NCBI GenBank assembly: GCA_963820315.1
Contig: CAWFZK010000042.1
Coordinates: 1 to 64,000 of the forward strand
Length of the DNA stretch: 64,000 nt
Direction of reading: 5' to 3'
Source: JACVRW01 sp963820315
Lineage (GTDB): Bacteria > Actinomycetota > Thermoleophilia > Solirubrobacterales > Thermoleophilaceae
The notes below the pieces were generated by a model, which searched no databases, had not been told where the DNA came from, and saw nothing but the letters and a program-made list of their open reading frames with translations. This document shows, in pieces, positions 18,846 through 29,960 of the stretch (positions within the stretch are counted from its first letter, which is position 1; every line of letters starts with the position of its first letter). The position numbers and the translations under genes were made by a program.

Positions 18846-20124
18846 GTGCTGACCGTCCTGCGCCAGACCTGGGCGCTGTTTCTCGGCATCGCCATCCTGA
18901 TGCTCGCGCACGGCCTGCAGGGAACGCTTCTCGGCCTGCGTGCCAACATCGAGGGCTTCCCCGACGTCGCTACCGGCTTGGTGATGTCGGGCTACTATCT
19001 CGGCCTACTCGTCGGCTCGCTGCGGATACCGGTCCTGATCGCCCGCGTCGGCCATGTGCGGGTGTTCGCGGCCCTCCTGTCCCTGGGCTCGACCGCGATC
19101 CTGTTCCAGGCGCTGTTCGTCGAGCCAGTGGCCTGGTTCCTGATGCGGCTGCTGACCGGCTACTGCTTCGCCGGCGCCTTCATCGTGGCCGAGAGCTGGC
19201 TCAATGGTAGCGCCACCAACGAGACGCGCGGACTGATCCTGTCGCTCTACATGATCGTGCAGCTGGGCAGCATGGCAGGTGGTCAGTTCCTGCTCAACCT
19301 CGCCAACCCACGCAGCTTCGACCTGTTTATCCTGGTCTCGGTGCTGATTTCGGTAGCGGCGGTGCCGATGCTGCTGACGGCGGTGGCGGCGCCGACGGTC
19401 ACGTCGGGCCGCGCCATCAGCCTACGCACCCTCTACCGCCTCTCGCCACTGGGCGTAGTCGGCCTCATCGGCACCGGCGTCGGCACGAGCGGCCTGTTCA
19501 GCCTCGCGCCGGTCTACGCCAACCAGGAGGGCCTGTCGGTCGCCGCGATCTCCACCTTCATGGCCGCCATGACCTTGGGCGGGGTCGCGTTCCAGTTACC
19601 GGTAGGCCGCCTGTCCGACCGGCTCGACCGGCGCTGGGTAATTGCCGCCGTGACGCTCTTGACCGGCCTGGCACTGTTGCCGCCGGCGCTCCTGCCGCAG
19701 ATCCCCAGCGCGATGCTGTATCCCGGCTTCTTCCTGGTCGGCGGCCTCTCGCTGCCGGTCTATGCGCTGTGCGTCGCCCATACCAACGACTTCCTGAACT
19801 CCGAGCAGATGGTCGGCGCCAGCAGCGCGTTGGTGCTCGCGTTCGGGATCGGGGCCGCGGCCGGCCCGACGCTGACCGCGCTCAGCATGCAGCTGTTCGG
19901 CACCCTCGGGGTTTCCGCTGTTCCTGGCCGTGGTGCACCTCGCCATCGGCCTGTTCGCGATCTGGCGGATGACGCGGCGGGCGCCGGTGCCGATGACCGA
20001 CCGGGGCGCCTATATGTCGCTGCCGACGCCAACCCCGGTCGTGATCCCGATGGCGCAGGAGAAGGCGGTGGCGCTCTCGCCCACAACGGCCACGTCAGCG
20101 GCGATGCAGGGCGGTGCGGGCTGA
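18846..20124 (+). CDS. MFS transporter, YcaD-like
   Basis: The start is GTG 18,846. About 12 hydrophobic helices can be seen; motifs include FPDVATGLVMSGYYLGLLVGSL, AESWLNGSATNETRGLILSLYM and GRLSDRLDRRWV, typical of the YcaD-like MFS group. The frame changes near 19,915, after MQLFGTLG; the continuation VVHLAIGLFAIWRM supplies the last helix and ends at 20,124. Substrate unknown. Confidence 0.85.
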
Positions 20125-20130
20125 GAAAGC

Positions 20131-20150
20131 GTGGCAGCGGCCACCTTTTT
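20131..20150 (+). terminator. Intrinsic terminator after the MFS gene
   Basis: GTGGC (20,131-20,135) pairs with GCCAC (20,140-20,144) around a four-base loop, followed by CTTTTT. It lies seven bases after the MFS stop. The next 280 bases up to 20,432 hold no gene I can support. Confidence 0.65.
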
Positions 20151-20432
20151 GCGCTCGCGCCCTGGCGGGAAGCGGGTTATAGGTTTCTCGTGGATGAACG
20201 TCACCCGGGATCGACGCCGACTACTTGCCGTTTTCTTGCTGTACCGCCCGTGATCCGGCCCACCGTAGAGGTGCCCGGGTCTTGAGCCATGGTTGTCTCC
20301 TACTCGGCGTTGATTGCCCAGGTAGAGCGCGGTGGCGTCGGACGGGTCGGTCAGTCAGGCCACGGGCAGTGTGTCGGTTCGGGGGCTGGTCTGACGTCCG
20401 CCTTTGCTAGCCTTCGTGCCCTGGGTAGATCG

Positions 20433-20901
20433 ATGTCCTGCAAACTGTTCGTCGCCAACTTCCCCTACTCGACCACCAACGAGGAGCTGAACACCCTGTT
20501 CGGCCCGCATGGTCAGGTTCTGTCGGTCAAGATCGCGACCGATCGCGAGACCGGGCGCTCCAGGGGCTTTGGTTTTGTCGAGATGGGCTCCGAGCAGGAG
20601 GCGGACAACGCCATTCGTGAGCTCGATGGCTACCAGCTCGGCGGGCGAAGCTTGGCGGTGCGCGTGGCCGAGGAGCGCTCGCGCCCCGGTGGTCCGGGCG
20701 GCCCCGGCGGCGGCCCGCGTGGCCCGCGCGGTCCCCGTTCCGACGGCGGCGGTGGCGGCTTCGGTGGCCCGCGTGGCGGCGGCGGTGGCTTCGGCGGTCC
20801 GCGTGGCGGCGGCGGTGGCTTCGGCGGCCCGCGCGACGACATGGGCGGCTTCGGGTGGTCCCCGGGGTCCCCGCGGTCCGCGCTCAGGACCCCGCTACTA
20901 G
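20433..20901 (+). CDS. RRM RNA-binding protein with glycine-rich tail
   Basis: The RRM domain (residues about 1-80) has RNP2 KLFVANFPY and RNP1 RGFGFVEM, both intact. The tail is a Gly/Arg/Pro repeat with three GGGGGFGGPRG-type units. In the frame of the RRM the tail ends in an unlike sequence at 20,930; one extra base near 20,858 restores GGPRGPRGPRSGPRY and a stop at 20,901, the normal end of such proteins. I therefore take 20,901 as the true end. Such proteins act as cold-inducible RNA chaperones. Confidence 0.9.
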
Positions 20902-20989
20902 GATCCCGCTCGGCGCCGCCGGTTCGTTGACGGTGCGGAGGCGGCTGCCTACATAGCGGCCGTCGCCCACGGATCGGCCGCGCACCGGG

Positions 20990-22072
20990 ATGATCGTCGA
21001 GCTCAACGCCCGATCCAAGGAAGTCTTCCGCCAGATCGTCGACGCCTATGTGGCCACGGGCGAGCCGGTCGGCTCGCGGACTGTCGCGCGGCGCCTGGAC
21101 GAGCAGATCTCGCCCGCCACCATCCGCAACGTCATGTCCGATCTCGAGGAGGTCGGGCTGCTCTACGCTCCGCACACCTCGGCCGGTCGTGTACCAACCG
21201 ACCTCGGCCTGCGCCTCTACGTCGACGGTTTGCTGGAGATCGGCAACGTCACCGACGAAGAGCAGCGCGAGATCGAGGGTCAGTGCGCCGTGCGCGGTCG
21301 CAGTATCGAGGGCGTGCTGTCGGACGCGTCGACCGCCCTCTCAGCGCTGTCACGCCACGCCGGCATCGTCACCGCGCCGGTCAATGAGCGGCCCTTCCGC
21401 CACGTCGAGTTCGTGCCCTTGGCGCCCGGCCGCGCCCTGGTCGTCGTCGTCGGCGACAACGGCATCGTCGAGAATTGGGTGATCGAAGTGCCGCTGGGGA
21501 TGTCGGTGGCGGCATTGATCGATGCAGGCAACTATCTCACTGCGCGGCTTGCCGGGCGTAGCCTCGCCGACGCCCGCGGCCGCATCCTCGACGAGATCGA
21601 GCAGCACCGCACGCAGCTCGACGCGCTCACCGAGAAGGTGGTCTCGGCCGGACTCGCGACCTGGACCAGCGACCCGGCGCGACGCGACGGCGGGTTCCTG
21701 ATCGTGCGCGGGCAGGCCAAGCTGCTCGAGGACGTCACCAATCTCGCTGATCTCGAGCGGATCCGCGCCTTGTTCGAGATGCTCGATGCCCGACAGGGCA
21801 TTCTCAGGCTGGTCGAACTCACCCAGTCGGCCAACAGCATGCAGATCTTCATCGGCGCGGAGAACCAGCTGTTCAACCTGTCGGGCTGCGCCATGATCGT
21901 GGCCCCCTATACCTCCGGGTCCGAGGACGGCCGCGGCGCCACCGTGCTTGGCGCCATCGGGGTGATCGGCCCAACCCGCATGAACTATGCCCGGATCATC
22001 CCGCTGGTCGACTACACCGCGCGCGTGGTCAGCCGGCTGCTTGGGACCCCGGATACGGAGACGAGGCGATGA
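20990..22072 (+). CDS. hrcA: Heat-shock repressor HrcA
   Basis: The 360-residue protein has the winged-helix start (VDAYVATGEPVGSRTVARRL, SPATIRNVMSDLEEVGLLYAPHTSAGRVPTDLGLRLYVD) and the C-terminal TVLGAIGVIGPTRMNYARIIPLVDYTA typical of HrcA. It represses chaperone genes through CIRCE elements. I saw no CIRCE element in the short upstream region. It overlaps grpE by 4 bases, an order common in alphaproteobacteria. Confidence 0.97.
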   Translation: MIVELNARSKEVFRQIVDAYVATGEPVGSRTVARRLDEQISPATIRNVMSDLEEVGLLYAPHTSAGRVPTDLGLRLYVDGLLEIGNVTDEEQREIEGQCAVRGRSIEGVLSDASTALSALSRHAGIVTAPVNERPFRHVEFVPLAPGRALVVVVGDNGIVENWVIEVPLGMSVAALIDAGNYLTARLAGRSLADARGRILDEIEQHRTQLDALTEKVVSAGLATWTSDPARRDGGFLIVRGQAKLLEDVTNLADLERIRALFEMLDARQGILRLVELTQSANSMQIFIGAENQLFNLSGCAMIVAPYTSGSEDGRGATVLGAIGVIGPTRMNYARIIPLVDYTARVVSRLLGTPDTETRR

Positions 22073-22653
22073 GCGAGAGCAAACCGACCGCGGCGGACGA
22101 GGAGCTCACCGAGCTGCCCGAAGTGGAGGAGGAGACCGACGCGCCGCCGGCGCCTACGGCCGCGGAGCATCAGGAGCTGAAGGACCGACTGCTGCGCACG
22201 CTCGCCGAGATGGAGAACCTTCGCACCCGCACGCAGCGCGAGGTCGAGGAGGCGCGCAAGTTCGCGGTGACCGGCTTCGCCCGCGACCTGCTCGAGGTCG
22301 GCGACAATCTCGGCCGCGCGCTCGCCTCGGTGCCCGCCGAGGCCCGCCAGCAGAGCGAGTTCATGAAGAACCTCGTGCAGGGCGTGGAGATCACCGAGCG
22401 CTCGCTCCAGACAGCGCTCGAGAAGCATCAGGTCCGCCGGGTCTCGCCGCAGAAGGGCGAGAAGTTCGACCACAAGCTGCACCAGGCCATGTTCGAGCTG
22501 CCGAGTGCTGATCTGCCGGCGGGATCGGTTGCCGAGGTGATCCAGGACGGCTACGTGATCGCCGACCGTCTGCTGCGGCCGGCCCTGGTCGGGGTGGCCA
22601 AGGCTGCGGCTGCGGCCGAACCTGGCGGGCGGCGGGTCGACACCCAAGCCTGA
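22069..22653 (+). CDS. grpE: Nucleotide exchange factor GrpE
   Basis: An acidic N-terminus is followed by the long dimerising helix (LKDRLLRTLAEMENLRTRTQREVEEARKFAVTGFARDLLEVGDNL) and the beta domain with HQAMFELPSADLPAGSVAEVIQDGYVIADRLLRPALVGVA. Length 194 residues. It releases ADP from DnaK in the cytoplasm. Its ATG overlaps the stop of hrcA (ATGA). dnaK and dnaJ are not in the window. Confidence 0.97.
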   Translation: MSESKPTAADEELTELPEVEEETDAPPAPTAAEHQELKDRLLRTLAEMENLRTRTQREVEEARKFAVTGFARDLLEVGDNLGRALASVPAEARQQSEFMKNLVQGVEITERSLQTALEKHQVRRVSPQKGEKFDHKLHQAMFELPSADLPAGSVAEVIQDGYVIADRLLRPALVGVAKAAAAAEPGGRRVDTQA

Positions 22654-22711
22654 TTGGCCCGGCAGCGCGCCGGGCCGACATGCGATCAGCGACAGCAGCG
22701 ATGGAGCTCCG

Positions 22712-23938
<1,227 letters not shown>

Positions 23939-23957
23939 GGCCGCCCCTCCGATGGGC

Positions 23958-23986
23958 GGGCGGCCGGCGCCCGGCCGCCCTTCCCT
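23958..23986. terminator. Hairpin between argG and the convergent phasin gene
   Basis: GGGCGGCCGG (23,958-23,967) pairs with CCGGCCGCCC (23,971-23,980) around three bases, followed by TTCCCT. Its position between convergent genes fits a shared terminator. Confidence 0.6.
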
Positions 23987-23995
23987 ACGCGTGAT

Positions 23996-24469
23996 TCAGG
24001 CCGCGTCCTTCAGCTGCTCGCCGCGGGGCGACATCAGGCTCGTCGTCATGGCGCTCGTGACCCGCATCTGCTGCAACATCCCTTCCTGAAACAGCACCAT
24101 GCTCTCGCGCAGATACTCGGCCTGGATGGTCAGCGCCGACTTCCAGTCGCGGGTCGAAGCCAGCCGCTGCATGGTCTCGAAGGCCAACCGGGTATGGTCG
24201 CGGGCGCTCTCGAGCCAGAAGCTCGCGAGATCGCTCTCGGCGCGGACCAGCTCCTGCATCGCAGGTGCGGCGCGGTCGAGCACGAGGCGCAGCGTCGGCG
24301 CCCGCTCGGCCAGATCCTCCACCTGCTCCATCAGGCGCTCGGCACCCTCGCGCGCCGCGGTCATGCCCTCCTCGACGCCGGCAGCGACCGCGTCGGTGGC
24401 CTTCTCCACGGCGGCCTGGGTCTCGGCGAGATCCGGGACCATCTTCTCGGGTGTAATGGGCTTGCTCAT
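23996..24469 (-). CDS. Phasin family protein (157 aa)
   Basis: The protein is almost wholly helical and amphipathic, with VEDLAERAPTLRLVLDRAAPAM, DLASFWLESARDHTRLAFETMQRLASTRDWKSALTIQAEYLRESM and a Met/Gln-rich C-terminus. This is the phasin pattern (granule-associated protein, PF09361-like), including the FxxMQRLASTRDW block. Phasins coat polyhydroxyalkanoate granules; no synthase gene lies nearby. The start has GAGAGCG upstream. Confidence 0.85.
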   Translation of the reverse strand: MSKPITPEKMVPDLAETQAAVEKATDAVAAGVEEGMTAAREGAERLMEQVEDLAERAPTLRLVLDRAAPAMQELVRAESDLASFWLESARDHTRLAFETMQRLASTRDWKSALTIQAEYLRESMVLFQEGMLQQMRVTSAMTTSLMSPRGEQLKDAA

Positions 24470-24594
24470 GGTGCGCTCTCCGTCTGACGTGGTCATGGAA
24501 GGTGCGGTCGCTGGCCGTCCACTCGCCACCAACCTAGCTTGCCGACTCGGACCGTTTTGTGACATGGCGCCGACCATGGTGCGAGCGTTTCCTC

Positions 24595-26411
24595 GTGTCG
24601 CGTGAGCTGCGCGCGCTTCAGACCACGACCGGCGGCAATCCCGACCGCGGCAAGGTGCTGCGCCGCGTGCGCGCGGATCTTCTGGGGCGAGGCGGACACG
24701 GCCATGCGCCGCCGCATCGTCGGCACGGTGGCGCTGCTGTGCGCCACCGCCCTGGTCAACGCACTGGTGCCGCTCCTGTTCGCCCGCGCGGTCGACGCCC
24801 TGGCCCCGCGCGCCACCGCCGCGGTCGCCGCACCCGCGGCGCTGGTGCTCGCCTATGTCCTGGTGCAGTGGCTGGCCAAGGTGATGAGCGAGCTGCGCTG
24901 GTCGCTGTACGGCCCGATCGAGCAGCGCACCCGACGCCGCCTCGCCGGCCATGCCCTGGCCCACCTGCACGCGCTCTCCCTGGGCTTCCACCTCGCCCGC
25001 CGCACCGGCCAGATCAGCCGCATCCTCGACCAGGGCCTCAACGGTGCGCGCGAGCTCCTGTTCGACGGCGTGTTCCTGATCCTGCCGCTGGCGGCCGAGG
25101 TGCTGTTCGTGGCGGCGATCATGCTGGCCCGGCTCGACCTCGTCTTCGCCGCCATCCTCGTGGTCACGCTGGCCCTCTACGCCGCGGCGCTGGTGGTGGG
25201 CTCGGAGTGGCTGCGGGCGCACCAGCGCAAGGCGGTGGCCGAGGGTGCGATCGCGCACGGCAAGGCGGTCGACAGTCTCCTGAACTACGAAACGGTCAAG
25301 TATTTCGGCAACGAGGCCCATATCGGCGAGCGCTACGACGCCAGCCTCGCCACAGGTCGAGCGCCTGACCGTGCGCGCGCTCGGTTTTCGCAGCCTGACC
25401 GGCATCCTGTTCGCGACCATCCTCGGCCTGGGCACCGGCCTGATCCTGCTGCTCGCCCTCGGCCGGGTCACCGCCGGTACCATGACCCTGGGCGAGCTGG
25501 TCCTGGTCAACGCCTACCTGGTCCAGCTCAGCCGGCCGATGGAGCGGCTGGGCCAGCTCTACCGCTCGATCAAGCAGGCCTTCGTCGACCTCGAGCAGCT
25601 GATCGAGCTGCTGGGCGAGGTGCCGGAGGTCGAGGATCGGCCGGACGCGGTGCCGCTGCCGGACGGACCAGGTGCGGTCGCCTTCGAGGGCGTCTCCTTC
25701 GCCTACGACCCCGCCCGGCCGATCCTGCGCGGCATCGACTTCCGCGCCCCGCCCGGCCGGCGGGTGGCGCTGGTCGGCCCCACTGGTGCCGGGAAGTCGA
25801 CCATCGCCCGCCTCCTGTTCCGCTTCTACGACCCGACCCGCGGCCGCGTGCTCGTCGATGGCCACGACCTGCGCGAGCTGACCCAGGCCTCCCTGCGCGC
25901 CGCCATCGCCGTCGTGCCGCAGGACACCGTCCTGTTCAACGACACGATCGGCTACAACCTCGCCTTCGGCCGCCCCGACGCCTCGCAGGCCGAGATCGAG
26001 GCCGCGGCCGAGGCGGCCCAGCTCCACTGCTTCATCGCCGCCCTGCCCCAAGGCTACGACACGGTGGTCGGCGAGCGCGGCCTCAAGCTGTCCGGCGGCG
26101 AGAAGCAGCGCGTCGCGCTCGCCCGCGCCATCCTCAAGCGCCCGCGCATCATGATCCTGGACGAGGCCACCTCGGCACTGGACAGCGCCACCGAGCAGGC
26201 CGTCCAGGCCGCCCTGCGCAGCCTCGGCCACACGGTCACCACGCTCGTCGTCGCCCACCGCCTGGCCACCATCGTCGACGCCGACGAGATCCTGGTCCTC
26301 GACCGCGGCCGCATCGTCGAGCGCGGCACCCACGAGCGCCTCCTCGCCCGCAGCGGCCTCTACGCCGACCTGTGGCGGCGGCAGTCGGCGGAGCTGGCGG
26401 AGGTGGGCTGA
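24595..26411 (+). CDS. Atm1/HMT1-type ABC exporter, frameshifted
   Basis: The gene encodes a half-transporter of about 605 residues. The N-terminus runs from GTG 24,595 (SRELRALQTTTGGNPDRGKVLRRVRADLL), shifts frame near 24,685, and continues with the membrane domain, including SLLNYETVKYFGNEAHIGERYD, a hallmark of Atm1/ABCB7 relatives. A second frame change near 25,365 leads to the ATPase: GPTGAGKST (Walker A), KLSGGEKQRVALARAIL (signature), IMILDEATSALD (Walker B), VVAHRLATI (H-loop). Relatives export glutathione-linked sulfur compounds from the cytoplasm. Confidence 0.9.
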
Positions 26412-26466
26412 GGACTACGCGGACGACTCCGTATGTCAGGGCATCTCCTGCGGCGGATGGCTCAGA

Positions 26467-27795
26467 TCATGCCGCGACGGTTTGATCCAGCGGCCGGCCC
26501 TTGGTCTCGAGGTCGATCCGGCTCACCGCCAGCGCCGCGAGCAGCAGCAGCGCCGCGAACAGGCCGATCGCGAGCTCGAACGAGGCGCCGATGACCAGCG
26601 CGATCGCCGAGGGAGCGAGGAGGCCGCCGACGCGGGCCATCGCACCGGCCGTGCCCATGCCGGTGGCGCGCAGGGCGGTGGGGTAGAGTTCGGGCGTGTA
26701 GGCGTAGAGCGCACCCCAGGTGCCGAGCAGGGCAAAGCTCATGGCGAGCAGGGCCGTGGCGACCCAGCCCGGCTGTTCCGCGACCGTGAACAGAAGGCAG
26801 CCGGCGGCGCTGGCGGCGAGGAAGGCCACCAGCGTGGGCCGGCGGCCGATGGTCTCGATACCGAGCGCGGCCAGGGCGTAGCCCGGGAGCTGGGCGAGAG
26901 CGAGCAGGACGAGGAAGCCATATCCCCGCACGTAACCGTGGCCCTCGGTGACCAGGCGGCCCGGCAGCCAGATGAACACGCCGTAGTAGGCGGTCGAGAC
27001 CAGGAGCCAGGCGGCGAGGATCAGCAGCGTGCGCTCGCGCAGCCCGCTGCCCAGAAGATCCCGCAGTCGGGCGCGCTGGCGCGGCGTGGCAACGAGCGGC
27101 GGGGTCGACGGCACCTGCCCGTTGCTGCCGGCGATGCGATCCAGGACCGCGCGCGCCTGCTGCTCCTCGCCGCGATGCAGGAGCCAGTGCGGCGATTCCG
27201 GCAGCCACAGGCGCAGCCAGAAGCCGATGACAGCGGGCAGCGCGGTCGCGGCGAACAGCCAGCGCCAGGCCTGGTCGCCGGCCCAGAGATTGGCGGCCCA
27301 GGCGGCCAGCGCCACGGGGATGGTGCCGACCGCCCAGAAGCCCTCCAGCGCCACCAGCCAGCGGCCGCGCCGGCGCGCGGGCAGGAACTCGGCCATCATG
27401 GCGTAGTCGACCGGCAACGTGCCGCCGACACCCAAGCCGGTGAGCAGCCGCAGCACCAGGAGGAGGCCGAACTCGTGGGCGAACACCGAGGCGAGGCCGA
27501 AGACGGCATCGATCAGCACGGTGACGATCAGGACCCGGCGGCGGCCGATCCGGTCGGCGAGGCGGCCGAAGCCCCAGGCGCCCAGCAGCATGCCGAGAAA
27601 GAAGACGGTGCCGGCCTGGATCGCCTGCGGGATGGTGAGCCCGAAGGTGGCGGCGAGCGACGGGGCGGCGAAGCCGATCGCCAGCACCTGCATCGCGTCC
27701 GCGGCCCAGACCAGGCCGAAGATCGCGAGCAGCCGATAGTGGAACGGGCCGATGCCGATGGTCTCGAGCGCCTCGTCGACGGTCACCGGCCGCAT
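26467..27795 (-). CDS. MFS transporter, SV2/aromatic-acid or sugar-porter type
   Basis: The 442-residue protein has 12 predicted helices, the motif GRLADRIGRRRVL after helix 2, PESPHWLL before the central loop and TPELYPTALRATGMG near helix 11. These match the MFS group that includes niacin, aromatic-acid and metabolite:H+ symporters. Start 27,795 follows GGAGGCGAG. Substrate unknown. Confidence 0.87.
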   Translation of the reverse strand: MRPVTVDEALETIGIGPFHYRLLAIFGLVWAADAMQVLAIGFAAPSLAATFGLTIPQAIQAGTVFFLGMLLGAWGFGRLADRIGRRRVLIVTVLIDAVFGLASVFAHEFGLLLVLRLLTGLGVGGTLPVDYAMMAEFLPARRRGRWLVALEGFWAVGTIPVALAAWAANLWAGDQAWRWLFAATALPAVIGFWLRLWLPESPHWLLHRGEEQQARAVLDRIAGSNGQVPSTPPLVATPRQRARLRDLLGSGLRERTLLILAAWLLVSTAYYGVFIWLPGRLVTEGHGYVRGYGFLVLLALAQLPGYALAALGIETIGRRPTLVAFLAASAAGCLLFTVAEQPGWVATALLAMSFALLGTWGALYAYTPELYPTALRATGMGTAGAMARVGGLLAPSAIALVIGASFELAIGLFAALLLLAALAVSRIDLETKGRPLDQTVAA

Positions 27796-28263
27796 CGGTT
27801 CTCGCCTCCGTGGTGGTGGATGATCGGGCGCACCGAAGCCTGCGCTAGCAGCGCCAACCGTCGCCATCAAGCCGCGTGCCGGCTCAGGGCAGCGAGGTGG
27901 CGGCGCTGGTGACGGTTGAGGCGGGACACGCGTGGCGAGTCCGACCAGCCCTCCGACAGCGGCGGTACGGGGTATCTGGGTTCGTTCATGCCGGGCGGCA
28001 ATTCGTTCGTGCATGTGTGGATGGCCCCCGTCCTGCAAGGGCTGGTGGCGCGCGATGTTGGGTGTCGCTTGCGGTCATGTGTCCGGCCTTTGGCGCGGTC
28101 TGCGCTGACCGCCGGCCCTGATGGGTTCCGCGGGGCGAGGCCTCGACATTTTCGCGGGCTCGGTGGTCCGGTGCACGAACCAGGTTACCCTCGCCGCCTC
28201 GGACGACCGATCCACCATCACGCGTTGTTGCCCTCGCAAGCTCACTCCGTACCGTCGGGGTGG
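27796..28263. other. Intergenic region, nothing recognised
   Basis: About 470 bases between the MFS gene and the IS110 relic hold no gene with recognisable motifs. Long open frames on the plus strand here have low-complexity, shadow-like translations. Part may be flank of the insertion sequence. Confidence 0.4.
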
Positions 28264-28975
28264 CTAGGCCGTCGCGGGCCGGAATTCGGTGTTGTGGCGC
28301 AGCACCGCCCAGGCGATGCGCGCCAGCTTGTTGGCCAGCGCGACGGCCGCGACCAGACGCGGCCGGCGGGCGAGCAGCGCCTTCAGCCAGGGGTTGGCGT
28401 CGACGGCCTTGGGCCAACGCAGCACCGCCTGGGCGCCGATGATCAGCAGCCGACGCAGCTCGGCATCGCCGCGCTTGCTGATCCGCCCCAGCCGCGCCTT
28501 GCCGCCGCTCGAGTTCTGGCGCGGCACCAGCCCCAGCCAGGCCGCGAATTCCCGCCCGCTGCGGAAGGCGCTGGCGTCGGTGACGGTCGCCGCCAGGTGC
28601 TGGCGGTCACCGGCCCGATGCCCGGGCGTATCGATCGCCTCGACAGGCGATCGCTTCCCTGCGGGACCGGATCATTGCCGTTGGCAATGATGGTCGCCAG
28701 CCGCCGGCTGGCCGGGCTGGCGCGGTGCCAGGCGAGCAGCTCCCGGCCGAGCACGGCCAGCTGCGCCGCCAGATCCTCGAGCTGCTCGACCAGCATCGCC
28801 AGGACCCGACGCGCCAGCTCGGGCACGCCCGGGGTCAGCCGCGTCCCGGACCGCCGCGACCAGCTGTGCGACATGGCGCGGGCCTTGGGGCGCGATGACG
28901 CCGAACTCGGCCAGATGCCCGCGCAGGGCATTGATCAGCATGAGGCGCTGGCGCAGCGAGCAGATCACTGACCAT
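28264..28975 (-). mobile_element. IS110-family transposase relic (C-terminal part)
   Basis: Minus-strand pieces in several frames give LMLINALRGHLAEFG, QLEDLAAQLAVLGRELLAWH, PGIGPVTAS, and finally SSGGKARLGRISKRGDAELRRLLIIGAQAVLR to a stop at 28,264. This is the C-terminal transposase_20 region of IS110 elements with its Ser-containing SSGGKxRLG motif. The N-terminal DEDD nuclease domain is missing and the frame is broken, so the element is dead. No terminal repeats are expected for IS110. Confidence 0.85.
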
Positions 28976-29169
28976 CGCCACTTGGCACACCGATGCCGTC
29001 GGGGGCCATCCACCCCAACATTTTCATGGCGCCAGATCCGCTGGGTTCGGATGTGCACATGTGGCTGTCAAGGGTGTCGTCGGGACCGACAGTGGCACCG
29101 GCCGGGTTGCGAGGAGGTTGCCGCGCGGCCTACTCTGCGGAGCGCGCGTAGAAAGAAGTGGGCCGGAAG

Positions 29170-29913
29170 ATGGAACTCGTCACGCCCGGGGCCGCCAATG
29201 TCGGGCTGTTCGTCGGTGCAGCACTGGTGCTGCTGCTGATCCCCGGGCCGGCGGTGCTCTATATCGTCGGGCGCTCGGTCGAGCATGGCCGCCGCGCCGG
29301 CCTGGTGTCGATCGGCGGCATCCACGCGGCGACGCTGGTGCACGTGGCCGCCGCCGCCCTGGGTCTGTCCGCCGTCCTCGCCTCGTCCGCGCTGGCGTTC
29401 GGCGTGGTCAAGTATGCGGGGGCCGCCTACCTGATCTGGCTCGGGCTCAGGAAGATCTTCGGCCGGAGCGAAGCGGCGGAGGTCGCCGCCGCGAGCCGGG
29501 AACGCGGCCACGCGCGGCTGTTCCGCGACGGCTTCGTCGTCAACCTGCTCAACCCCAAGACCGCGATCTTCTTCCTGGCGTTCCTGCCGCAGTTCGTCGA
29601 GCCGGGCCGCGGCCATGTCGCCATGCAGGTCGCCGTCCTGGGCCTGCTGTTCACGGCCCTCGGCTTCATCACCGACAGCTGCTACGCGCTCGCCGCCGGC
29701 ACCGCCGGCAACTGGCTGAAGCGCAGCCGCGGCTATCTCACGGTCGAGCGCTACGTCAGCGGCGTGCTGTTCATCGGCCTGGGCCTCACGGCCGCCTTCG
29801 CGGGCAACCAGAAGAAGTGGGCGAGAGTCGGTACGAACGTGAATTCGTATGGTGCCCCGATTTGCCCAGGGCGCACTCGCCGAGCAAACAACGGACGTGC
29901 ATTGCCTGCCTAG
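29170..29913 (+). CDS. LysE/RhtB-family amino-acid exporter
   Basis: The start ATG 29,170 follows GGAAG. The family pattern is clear: LLLIPGPAVLYIVGRSVEHGRRAGLVSIGG, then FRDGFVVNLLNPKTAIFFLAFLPQF and six hydrophobic helices. Relatives are about 205-210 residues long; this one runs to 247 with a non-hydrophobic tail after AFAGNQKKW. The tail may be a read-through caused by an indel near 29,815. Confidence 0.88.
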   Translation: MELVTPGAANVGLFVGAALVLLLIPGPAVLYIVGRSVEHGRRAGLVSIGGIHAATLVHVAAAALGLSAVLASSALAFGVVKYAGAAYLIWLGLRKIFGRSEAAEVAAASRERGHARLFRDGFVVNLLNPKTAIFFLAFLPQFVEPGRGHVAMQVAVLGLLFTALGFITDSCYALAAGTAGNWLKRSRGYLTVERYVSGVLFIGLGLTAAFAGNQKKWARVGTNVNSYGAPICPGRTRRANNGRALPA

Positions 29914-29960
29914 CCTTGCACGCAGCGCGTAACGTTCTGGAGCCGCAGCTTACCGTCGGT

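Noticed and set aside
20740..20860. DNA repeat array in the RRM gene
   Set aside because: The repetition encodes Gly-rich GGGGGFGGPRG units of the protein tail.
20902..20989. CIRCE element before hrcA
   Set aside because: No TTAGCACTC or GAGTGCTAA half-site is present in the short intergenic region.
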